From the NCBI GenBank assembly GCA_944385775.1, contig CALWYM010000120.1:1-10084 (forward strand): DNA of 10,084 bases, given 5' to 3'. A program made the position numbers and the translations under genes. The stretch is from an uncultured Oscillospiraceae bacterium (lineage in GTDB: Bacteria; Bacillota; Clostridia; Oscillospirales; Oscillospiraceae). Below are positions 1-6,470 of this stretch, one piece after another. The notes below the pieces were generated by a model, which saw only the letters and a list, made by a program, of their open reading frames with translations, had not been told where the DNA came from and made no database searches. Position 1 is the first letter of the stretch; each line of letters opens with the position of its first letter.

Positions 1-1074
1 ACTTTATACAGGCAGGCTCAGGGCGTTACGGTTTTTCAGATTACGGTCATTGAAAGTATTTCCCTGGCACTAATGATTTTGCTCGAAATCCCGTGGGGAG
101 TTATTGCAGACAGAATTGGCTACAAGAAAACGTGGGTTTTTTGTTCATGGCTATTTTTTATATCAAAGATTATCTTCTGGAAAGCAGACTCTTTTGCCGA
201 TTTTCTTGTAGAGCGGATTATGCTCAGCTTTGTATTTTCAGGCTTTTCTGGCGTGGATTCCGGTATTATATATCTGTCCTGCGAGGGAAAGGACAGCCAG
301 AAAGTATTTGGTATTTATAACAGCCTTGGTATGGCAGGTCTTTTGACAGCTGCCGGGGTATTTTCTCTTTTTATAAAGGATAATTATAGGCTGGCAGGTT
401 TTTTGACTGTTATAAGTCATGGGATAGCGGCATTTCTGGCATTCGGTCTTACAGAGGTTAAAGGTAAAAGGGCGGAAAGAACAGAAAAAGGCACATTTAA
501 GAAAACGTTGATAAACGTACTCGGCAACAGACGTATTGTTGTATTCCTTATTGCCGTGGCATTTTTGTCCGAGACCCATCAGACAATTACAGTTTTTTTA
601 AATCAGCTCCAATATGAACGATGCGGACTTCAAAGTTCTGCCATAGGCTTTATTTATATTGCTGCTACTCTATTGGGAATGCTGGGAGTGTATTCATACA
701 AGGTTACAGGACGTCTGGGAACGGGAAAATCCCTAGCGCTTTTTTGCATACTGGCTGTGTTTTCCTGTATAACTATTGCTATTTCAAAAAATACGGTACC
801 GTCTGTTGCTGGCGTATTGATATTGCGTATTTCTGATACGCTTTTTCAGCCGGTTCAGCTGGATATTCAAAACCAGTATATTAAAACTGATAACCGAGCT
901 ACTGTACTGAGTATTAACTCAATGTTTGTAAACTGTGTTGCTATCGTTACAAATCTTGTATTCGGTGCACTGTCGGATATTTTCCTGCCGTTGGCATTTT
1001 CGTTTGGCGCAGTCATATGCGCAGCAAGTTTGCTGATGTTTCGTCAGTGCGGCGGAGAGGGAAATGATAAATAA
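1..1074 (+). CDS. MFS transporter, 5' end outside the window
   Basis: The frame is open from base 1, so the gene is truncated on the left; ATG 73 is an internal methionine. The 357 visible codons encode a very hydrophobic polytopic protein. Near fragment residues 33-43 it reads PWGVIADRIGY, the motif-A type loop between TM2 and TM3 of major facilitator superfamily carriers. Only about the first 25-40 residues (TM1) appear to be missing, judged from usual MFS lengths of 390-400. Hydrophobic segments continue to the C-terminus, and the gene ends with TAA. The substrate cannot be read from the sequence; relatives are usually drug or small-molecule efflux or sugar-type carriers. It lies 29 bases before the flavodoxin gene on the same strand and probably shares its transcript. 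Confidence 0.85.
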   Translation, partial: TLYRQAQGVTVFQITVIESISLALMILLEIPWGVIADRIGYKKTWVFCSWLFFISKIIFWKADSFADFLVERIMLSFVFSGFSGVDSGIIYLSCEGKDSQKVFGIYNSLGMAGLLTAAGVFSLFIKDNYRLAGFLTVISHGIAAFLAFGLTEVKGKRAERTEKGTFKKTLINVLGNRRIVVFLIAVAFLSETHQTITVFLNQLQYERCGLQSSAIGFIYIAATLLGMLGVYSYKVTGRLGTGKSLALFCILAVFSCITIAISKNTVPSVAGVLILRISDTLFQPVQLDIQNQYIKTDNRATVLSINSMFVNCVAIVTNLVFGALSDIFLPLAFSFGAVICAASLLMFRQCGGEGNDK

Positions 1075-1103
1075 AGATAACTATTAAATGAGGAGGGCGT
1101 GAA

Positions 1104-1583
1104 ATGAATAAAAAACTTGTTGCGTATTTTTCCGCTACCGGAGTGACAAAAATGGTCGCCGGAAATTTGGCTGAGGCAATAGGAGCGGACCTTTTTGAAA
1201 TTAAACCCGTCAAGCCTTATACAAGTGATGATCTTGACTGGCGAGATAAGCAGTCAAGAAGTTCTGTTGAAATGAGTGATACGTCGTCAAGACCTGCCAT
1301 AGCAGAGATACCGGCTAATATGGAAAAATACGATACTGTGTTTGTGGGATTTCCCATATGGTGGGGCAGGGCTCCAACAATAATTAATACCTTTCTTGAA
1401 AGCAGTGATTTAATGGGAAAGACAGTTGTGATTTTTGCGACTTCCGGCGGCAGCGGAATGGGAAAGACTATGGAAAAACTTGCTCCAAGCTGCCCTGGTG
1501 CAAAACTTGTTGAAGGAAAAGTTTTCAAAGTAAATGTTTCTGCCGACGAACTTCGCTCATGGGAGAAAGACCTGAAGTTATAA
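1104..1583 (+). CDS. Flavodoxin (small FMN-binding electron carrier)
   Basis: This is a 159-residue single-domain protein of the Flavodoxin_4 type. Near residues 9-17 it has FSATGVTKM, the FMN phosphate-binding loop (S/T-x-T-G-x-T). A central GFPIWWGRAPTI segment (about residues 82-93) and ATSGGSGMGKT (about 112-122) are typical flavin-contacting loops. The likely role is cytoplasmic low-potential electron transfer or quinone/flavin-type reduction; the partner is unknown. ATG 1104 follows a strong AGGAGGG Shine-Dalgarno site (about 1091-1097). The upstream MFS gene ends 29 bases earlier and an intrinsic terminator follows, so the two genes probably form the end of one operon. Confidence 0.9.
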   Translation: MNKKLVAYFSATGVTKMVAGNLAEAIGADLFEIKPVKPYTSDDLDWRDKQSRSSVEMSDTSSRPAIAEIPANMEKYDTVFVGFPIWWGRAPTIINTFLESSDLMGKTVVIFATSGGSGMGKTMEKLAPSCPGAKLVEGKVFKVNVSADELRSWEKDLKL

Positions 1584-1610
1584 GTATTTTAACAGAATAG
1601 GAGAAAGTAA

Positions 1611-1645
1611 CCCTCTGCAGGAAGTAATTCCCGCAGAGGGTTTTT
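1611..1645 (+). terminator. Rho-independent terminator of the MFS-flavodoxin unit
   Basis: CCCTCTGC (1611-1618) pairs perfectly with GCAGAGGG (1633-1640). After one A/C mismatch, GGAA (1620-1623) pairs with TTCC (1628-1631) around a GTAA loop, which is a GNRA-type tetraloop. Five T residues follow directly at 1641-1645. The position, 27 bases after the flavodoxin stop, is as expected. Confidence 0.93.
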
Positions 1646-1654
1646 AAAAGAGTG

Positions 1655-1683
1655 TTGACAAGATAACCAATGACATGTATAGT
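1655..1683 (+). promoter_or_regulatory. Sigma-A-type promoter for the downstream membrane-protein gene
   Basis: A perfect -35 TTGACA (1655-1660) is separated by 17 bases from a -10 TATAGT (1678-1683), five of six consensus bases. The predicted transcription start is near 1690. That leaves an untranslated leader of about 87 bases to the Shine-Dalgarno-supported ATG at 1777. It lies just after the flavodoxin terminator, so the next gene is its own transcription unit. Confidence 0.82.
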
Positions 1684-1776
1684 TGTAAACATGGCAAGAC
1701 TTAATTACCTTTAACAAGATATTGGAAATTGGTCATTAAATATAATTATGAATTGTCCGGAGCTTTGGAGGCGGAT

Positions 1777-2371
1777 ATGGGAAAGGGAAGAAGACTTTTT
1801 TAGAACCAGGGACGATTACTTTTACGGCTACAAAAAAGTAGCGGTAGAAGGACGGAGAGGAAAAAAGAGAGAAACCTACGTTTACTACGGTGACTATTAC
1901 GGGTACAGGGATAGCGCTAAGAAGATTTTATGGCACAAGGTTCAGTATTTGGCGTGCGCCGTGATTTCATCGATTCTTCATGTTTTTGTAATTCTGTCAG
2001 ATACCAGTGCGAGCAGGATGTTTTTCCCGATGATACTTGGGTTATTAGCAATAATTCCTCTTGCCTACGAAGTATGGTCAGCTTTAAGATTTTGCGCCTT
2101 TAAGGATTGCATTCCGGAAAACGATTTTATTGAAATGAACGCTCATTTAAAGATTATGTCGTTAGCCCATGGGTTTCTTATGATATTGACATCGGTTTTA
2201 ATGTTTTTTAACGCAGAAAGGGGCAGGGACGTTTATATGTCTTCAGCGGCTTTTTTAATAAGCGGAATTTGTTCCATAGCTGTTTTTGTAAGCCACGGAA
2301 AACTAAGACCGGTTCTTGTAAAAACAACATATTTTAATGAGGATACGGCAAAAACCTTGCCCGGAGGTTGA
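1777..2371 (+). CDS. Unrecognised four-helix membrane protein with Tyr-rich N-terminal region; apparent +1 frameshift after codon 8
   Basis: The body of the gene is open in one frame to TGA 2369-2371. That frame can be extended back to ATG 1748 (207 residues), but ATG 1748 has no ribosome site. ATG 1777 has GGAGG (1767-1771) five bases upstream but reads only MGKGRRLF and then meets TAG 1801-1803. Dropping one T of the T6 run (1796-1801), or a +1 ribosomal slip there, joins both frames into MGKGRRLFRTRDD and a 197-residue product. In 207-residue numbering, residues 24-53 hold nine tyrosines (DDYFYGYKK, then YVYYGDYYGYRD). Four hydrophobic helices lie near 64-84, 92-113, 134-154 and 162-183. 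I do not recognise the family, and no catalytic motif is visible. It is flanked by its own promoter and a terminator, so it is monocistronic. Confidence 0.72.
1783..1803 (+). other. Candidate frameshift site (T6 run before TAG)
   Basis: In the frame of ATG 1777 the codons read CTT TTT TAG. With TTT in the P site and TAG in the A site, a +1 move re-pairs the Phe tRNA on TTT (1799-1801) and brings AGA into the A site, restoring the long reading frame. A purine-rich AAGGGAAG stretch (1783-1790) lies just upstream. The general design resembles the prfB site (slippery codon, stop, upstream SD-like element). A one-base insertion in the homopolymer, real or a sequencing error, would look identical. 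Confidence 0.45.
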
Positions 2372-2390
2372 CAATTTAAAAATAAAAAAG

Positions 2391-2444
2391 CTCCCTATGA
2401 AAATAGATGGTGTTTTAATACCAGCCATTTTCGTAGGGAGTTTT
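2391..2444. terminator. Bidirectional intrinsic terminator between convergent genes
   Basis: CTCCCTATGAAAAT (2391-2404) pairs with ATTTTCGTAGGGAG (2427-2440), giving a 14-bp stem with one T-G wobble. Plus-strand transcripts meet TTTT at 2441-2444. Minus-strand transcripts meet the complement of 2381-2390, CTTTTTTATT, directly after the stem, which is the stronger U-run. It sits 19 bases after the membrane-protein stop and 12 bases after the end of the minus-strand regulator gene, so it can close both. Confidence 0.9.
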
Positions 2445-2452
2445 CGTGTTTT

Positions 2453-3232
2453 TTAGGACAAAGTTTCCATACTGGCTTCAACATTCTGAGGTGAATCCAA
2501 AGGAGAACCGGTCATGTGAATTCTAATTTCATAAAATTTAGGGAGCATATATATTTCAGCGTATTCAAGCTCAACATTAGTGGAATTGGCATAGCGCTGC
2601 ATCAAAAACAAAGGGGCACCAACCTGCGTATTGAGAATTTGAGCAATGATAAAATCTGCGGAAATAGGGGTTATTGTCTCATAACCGTCAGAAAAGCTCA
2701 GCTTATACTGGTTATACAGCAGGGTATAAAGGCTTAAATGCATACGGTCAAACCTGTCCAGATTGGGAAAGGTCTTTGGCAGTAAGTAATTGATTCGGTA
2801 TGCGGCAATTTCATTGGTTTCAGCGCTGGAAATTAAACGCTGAACCCTGTATATAGGCGTGCCGGGGTCAACCTTGAGAAAATTGGCAGCAACCTCGGGT
2901 GCGGCAACCTTATCAATGCTAATAGGCGTGGAACGAAGCGGACCTTTTGGCAAGTGCTCAGTAATTGTGGGGGTGCCGTGAAAACGGAATCTTCCCGCTG
3001 GAGGCCAGTTTGTTTGTGCCAGAACCTCAGTACCGTATCCTTGCTTAACACGTACCTTATGATCGGAAACAAGCATGCCCACAGCTTTTCTGATTGTGGT
3101 GCGGCTTACAGAATATATTTCCTCAAGCTCTGATTCTGAAGGAAGAAGTGAACCGGAAGGATATGTTCCATCTTTAATCTTTTGAGAAAGATCAGTAAAA
3201 ACTTTGGCATAAGCAGGTGTTTTAGTGTTCAT
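2453..3232 (-). CDS. GntR-family transcriptional regulator, HutC subfamily (UTRA domain)
   Basis: This is a 259-residue cytoplasmic DNA-binding regulator. The winged helix-turn-helix covers about residues 7-72; LPSESELEEIYSVSRTTIRK (30-49) is the classic GntR helix-turn-helix core, followed by the wing around KQGYGTEV. A UTRA ligand domain follows (about 90-240), with IYRVQRLI near 127-134 and the usual LPKTFPNL-type segment near 151-158. UTRA proteins commonly bind sugars, sugar phosphates or related acids. I chose the start whose codon is 3230-3232: on the minus strand GGAG stands six bases before it. A longer open frame to 3337 would add a false hydrophobic N-terminus from AT-rich leader DNA, and it contains the predicted promoter. 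The gene is divergent from the dehydratase-transporter operon, so control of that operon and of itself is likely. Confidence 0.92.
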   Translation of the reverse strand: MNTKTPAYAKVFTDLSQKIKDGTYPSGSLLPSESELEEIYSVSRTTIRKAVGMLVSDHKVRVKQGYGTEVLAQTNWPPAGRFRFHGTPTITEHLPKGPLRSTPISIDKVAAPEVAANFLKVDPGTPIYRVQRLISSAETNEIAAYRINYLLPKTFPNLDRFDRMHLSLYTLLYNQYKLSFSDGYETITPISADFIIAQILNTQVGAPLFLMQRYANSTNVELEYAEIYMLPKFYEIRIHMTGSPLDSPQNVEASMETLS

Positions 3233-3275
3233 AGTTATCTCCGTAAACATATCATCATTTGTTTTAATTAGATAC

Positions 3276-3304
3276 ATTCTATAATAAAAATAAAACAAAA
3301 TCAA
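3276..3304 (-). promoter_or_regulatory. Candidate promoter of the GntR regulator gene
   Basis: Read on the minus strand, -35 TTGATT (3304-3299) is 17 bases from -10 TAGAAT (3281-3276), matching four and five of six consensus bases. The transcript would start near 3269, about 37 bases before the chosen start codon. The region is very AT-rich, so chance matches are likely; the good spacing and location support it. Confidence 0.55.
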
Positions 3305-3401
3305 GAGAAAAATTAAATAAAAAAGGAACTTTGACAAAGGAAATTAGTTAAAGTACACAAAAATACGTGCTCTATTTTATTAATTAAGACACTAACAATC
3401 G

Positions 3402-3454
3402 TGTTTATATTTTATTAAACATATGCTATCATACAGTTAACATAATTATGTTTA
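3402..3454. promoter_or_regulatory. Candidate operator region: inverted TGTTTA pair and 14-bp palindrome
   Basis: TGTTTA (3402-3407) and TAAACA (3416-3421) form a 6-8-6 inverted repeat. AACATAATTATGTT (3439-3452) is a perfect 14-bp palindrome whose right side continues as ATGTTTA (3448-3454). The two centres are 34 bp apart. A further TAAACATAT occurs at 3244-3252 in the leader of the regulator gene and again at 3416-3424. Shared half-sites on both sides of a divergent promoter region fit binding by the adjacent GntR protein. AT-rich DNA produces such matches easily. Confidence 0.45.
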
Positions 3455-3461
3455 ATTCTTT

Positions 3462-3490
3462 TTGACAGAAAGATAATCATGTTCTGGAAT
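3462..3490 (+). promoter_or_regulatory. Candidate promoter of the dehydratase-transporter operon
   Basis: A perfect -35 TTGACA (3462-3467) is followed after 17 bases by TGGAAT (3485-3490), four of six consensus -10 bases. Transcription would start near 3497, shortly before the Shine-Dalgarno site of the first operon gene. The weak -10 and the palindrome ending 9 bases upstream of the -35 are compatible with regulated expression. Confidence 0.55.
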
Positions 3491-3520
3491 ATGACGAATT
3501 ATTAGGTGGGAGTGATATTA

Positions 3521-4720
3521 TTGGTAACAATTACAGATATTAAGACGTATATTGTTTGCCCTAACCGAAGTGACCTTTTGGTAGTCAAGGTGGAGACCAG
3601 CGAACCTGGGCTTTACGGACTGGGATGCGGGACATTCACACAAAGGATTATTGCCGTTAAAACTGCTATTGATGAGTATTTGAAACCGATGATGGTAGGT
3701 CGTCCGGTAGAAAATATTGAGGATAGCTGGCAGACAATGTACGGCAGCTCATACTGGAGAAATGGTCCTGTTTTGAATAACGCAATATCCGGTATTGACG
3801 AGGCTCTTTGGGATATTAAGGGTAAAATGGCTGGAATGCCTGTTTATCAGCTTCTGGGAGGAAAATGCCGTAAAGCGGCGCTGACCTTTGACGACGCGAA
3901 GGGATCTTGTCTTGAGGAACTGGGAGATAACGTTAGCAAGAGCCTTGATAATGGATTCAGGCACATTCGTATTTTTGGTCCTGCCGGACAGAGCGGTGAG
4001 TCCATGGACAGGCTGAAGCCGGATAACGCACCGGAAGGTCATTACATAGACACTAAGAAATATATTTATGATACCGTTGAGACATTTAAATATCTTAGGG
4101 ACCGTTTTGGAGACTGGCCTGAATTTATGATTGATGTCCATGAAAAGCTGACGCCGGCTGAAACCATTACACTGGCAAAGGCTCTCGAGCCGTATCACTT
4201 ATTTTTCCTTGAGGACAGCCTTCCCCCAGAGCAGATTGAATGGTTTGCACGACTGCGGCAGCAGGTATCAACTCCTCTTGCTATGGGGGAACTGTTTAAT
4301 AATGTAAATGAGTTTAAACCTCTTATAGTAAATCAGCAGATTGATTTTATCAGGTGCCATATAAGTCAGCTCGGCGGACTTACGCCGGCAAAAAAGCTTT
4401 CTGCGTTCTGTGAATATTTTGGTGTAAAGACCTGCTGGCATCAGCCGGGAGATATTTCTCCTGTGGGCATTGCCGCTCATCTTCATCTTGATCTGGCTAT
4501 TCCTAACTTTGGCATACAGGAATTTAGAGCGTATAATGACGCAACATTTGAGCTTTTCCCGGGTACTCCTGAGCTGAGGGGAATCTACCTTTATGCAAAT
4601 GATAAACCCGGACTGGGCGTAGATTTTAATGAAAGCCTTGCAGACAAATTCCAGCCCGGTGGATACCGTAGTAATTTCTTCATGTCACGGCTACTTGATG
4701 GAACGGCAATCCGTTCCTGA
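3521..4720 (+). CDS. Enolase-superfamily acid-sugar dehydratase, RspA/D-mannonate dehydratase-like
   Basis: This is a 399-residue mandelate-racemase-type enzyme of the ManD subgroup. It probably removes water from an aldonic acid such as D-mannonate or D-gluconate to give a 2-keto-3-deoxy acid. An N-terminal capping domain (about 1-115) precedes the barrel. Visible barrel residues, numbered from this start, are D205 and H207 in DVHEKL, E231 in FLEDSLPP, E257 in GELFNN, R278 in IDFIRCH, and H307/D311 in WHQPGD. D205, E231 and E257 are the expected Mg ligands. The C-terminal GLGVDFNE and the RLLDGT stretch also fit ManD/RspA. The start is TTG 3521, eight bases after AGGTGGGAG; GTG 3506 would lie inside that ribosome site. 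Oddities: Pro309 sits in the H-x-P-x-D motif, and no Tyr follows the R150 loop where ManD enzymes carry a catalytic Tyr. Exact substrate is uncertain. It is the first gene of the operon. Confidence 0.87.
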   Translation: MVTITDIKTYIVCPNRSDLLVVKVETSEPGLYGLGCGTFTQRIIAVKTAIDEYLKPMMVGRPVENIEDSWQTMYGSSYWRNGPVLNNAISGIDEALWDIKGKMAGMPVYQLLGGKCRKAALTFDDAKGSCLEELGDNVSKSLDNGFRHIRIFGPAGQSGESMDRLKPDNAPEGHYIDTKKYIYDTVETFKYLRDRFGDWPEFMIDVHEKLTPAETITLAKALEPYHLFFLEDSLPPEQIEWFARLRQQVSTPLAMGELFNNVNEFKPLIVNQQIDFIRCHISQLGGLTPAKKLSAFCEYFGVKTCWHQPGDISPVGIAAHLHLDLAIPNFGIQEFRAYNDATFELFPGTPELRGIYLYANDKPGLGVDFNESLADKFQPGGYRSNFFMSRLLDGTAIRS

Positions 4721-4756
4721 GTAAATAAAGATAAAAGACAGAAAAGGAGAATTAAA

Positions 4757-6388
4757 ATGAAAGAAAACTTAACCCGTAGAGATTTCCTGAAGATTTCCGG
4801 CGTTGCTGCACTTGGGGTTTCTACAACTCTTGCTCTTGCTGCTTGCTCAGGTGACGGCAATGGTGACAATACCACTGACGGTGGGAATGTCACGGACGGA
4901 ACTGAGGGAGAAAATCAGAGTACCGGTGGAACAGGTACCGGAACTGAAAGCGGACCCAAGACAGTTGTTTGGGGTTCCTACGATGCCCAACAGTCTCTTG
5001 ACAATTTTGGTTCAGGTACAACTGCGGTATTTCCCAGAATTGCGCTTCTTTTCGAGGATCATCTTTTTGACGCCAACCATGATGGTACATATGAGCCATG
5101 GGTTGCTACTGAGTGGACATGGTCAGAGGATTACCCCACATTGACCTGCAAGCTGAGAGACGATGTGTATTTCCATTCCGGAGATCGTCTTGTTGCAGAG
5201 GATGTAAAGTTTACATTCGACTGTCAGCAGCAGTATCTTGAGGAATCTGTTACATCGACTACTCTTATCGGAGATATTGATAACGTTGAAGCTCCCGATG
5301 AGCAGACGGTTATTTTCCATTTTGTACGTCCCACAGCATCATTTATGAGCGATTCCATGAACTACGGTATTATTAACCTTTCAGCCTGGGAGGAGGACCC
5401 CGACTTCTGGTCTCACCCCGATACCTCAGGACCCTACCTGCTGGACAAATTTGATTCTTCTACCTCTGAGTTCGAGTTCACACGCTGGGACGAATGGTGG
5501 GGCTGGGATGATGAGCACGCCACTAATGTTGAGAAGATTATTTACAGAGGAATTACTGACACCACGAGCCGTGTATCCACACTGAGAGCCGGCGAAGTGA
5601 ACATCATTGATGATGTACCGCTGGATCAGCTTCAGATACTCAGGTACGAGGGCTTCCTTGCAGACAGCTATTACAGAGATCGTCCGTATTATCTCGGACT
5701 TCAGCATGGTGAACAGTCACCGTTCCATGATTATAAGCTTCGCAGAGCTTTCTATCTTTGTATTGACCGTGACGCACTTTGCACCAGTGTTCTCGGAGGC
5801 GGAACCCCTGCTGACTGGCCTGTTTCTCCAACCATGATGGGATATGATCCGGAAAATGCCAAGTATGAATACAATGTTGAGGAAGCAAAGAAGCTTGTTG
5901 AGGAATCCAGCTATAACGGCGAAGAGGTTGTGTTCCTTATAAATAATGTTATTCATGCTCATGCTGCTGAGCTTGCCTAGGCACTTCAGGCGTGGCTTCA
6001 GGTTATTGAAGTTAACATGACTATAAACATGCTTGATAACGCATCAGTTATGACTCTCCGTCGTGACGGACAGTATGATATTTGTATCGGTGGTTCTCCA
6101 ACAACTATGGGCGATCCTATCTCTATCGTTAAGGGATATTGGCAGGATAACAGAAACTGCGGCTATAACAATCCTGAGCTCGTTTCTCTGGCTGATGAGG
6201 CACTGCATACAGTTGACTCTGAGGCTAGATCAGAGCTTTACAAGAAGTGCTTCAAGATTGTTGAGGATGACGTAAGAGACATCTCGCTGTTTAACGCAGA
6301 AGAGGATTGGGCTACCACGTCTAACCTCAGCGGCGTAAGGATGTACTCTGATGGTCAGTTCGACATGAGATGGATGAATCTGGCCTGA
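4757..6388 (+). CDS. Family-5 ABC transporter solute-binding lipoprotein, interrupted by in-frame TAG (codon 408)
   Basis: This is the extracellular substrate receptor of a Dpp/Opp-type importer. The frame runs 544 codons to TGA 6386-6388, a normal family length, but codon 408 (5978-5980) is TAG. The N-terminus has a twin-arginine motif TRRDFLK (6-12) and a lipobox ending at Cys30 (LALAAC), followed by a Gly/Thr/Asn/Asp-rich linker to about residue 66. The family-5 signature is at 139-155 (FHSGD, then AEDVKFTFD). SGPYLL (224-229) and LRRAFYLCIDR (328-338) also fit. After TAG the same frame continues with ALQAWLQ and typical C-terminal lobe sequence. ELA-stop-ALQ aligns with the common ELAQALQ pattern, so CAG to TAG is the simplest change. 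ATG 4757 has AAGGAGA seven bases upstream. It may be a fresh pseudogene, a readthrough gene or a base error; as written, translation stops at 407 residues. Confidence 0.87.
5974..5983 (+). other. In-frame amber codon inside a 10-bp palindrome
   Basis: TAG 5978-5980 splits the binding-protein gene. It sits in TGCCTAGGCA (5974-5983), a perfect palindrome containing CTAG. A CAG codon there would destroy the palindrome and restore the gene. Family relatives as I know them often have Gln at this position. Confidence 0.85.
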
Positions 6389-6415
6389 TTTTTCGGATTT
6401 TAGCTTATGATATAC

Positions 6416-6445
6416 GCGGCGGAACTGCATGGGCTGGTCCGCCGC
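6416..6445 (+). other. Intercistronic hairpin between binding-protein and permease genes
   Basis: GCGGCGGA (6416-6423) pairs perfectly with TCCGCCGC (6438-6445) around a 14-base loop. No T-run follows (AAATTACACC), so it is not a normal intrinsic terminator. Such hairpins between a binding-protein gene and its permease genes are known in other ABC operons to protect the upstream mRNA end and lower downstream expression. That role is inferred here. Confidence 0.7.
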
Positions 6446-6470
6446 AAATTACACCTTTTGGAGGCGAAAT

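Noticed and set aside
1666..1733. ACCAAT and ATTGGT inverted pair in the leader of the membrane-protein gene as a riboswitch or operator
   Set aside because: Only six bases, far apart, partly inside the promoter spacer, with no further supporting structure.
3233..3337. N-terminal extension of the GntR regulator that would add a hydrophobic, membrane-like segment
   Set aside because: The extra residues are translated from very AT-rich leader DNA that contains the predicted promoter. A GGAG site points to the start at 3232, and GntR regulators start right before the winged helix.
3331..3359. Second TTGACA in the divergent region as an additional plus-strand promoter
   Set aside because: At 17-base spacing the -10 would be TACACA, only three of six consensus bases; AT-rich background makes it unconvincing.
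3506..3520. GTG 3506 as start of the dehydratase gene
   Set aside because: It overlaps the AGGTGGGAG ribosome site itself and would have none of its own; TTG 3521 has proper spacing.
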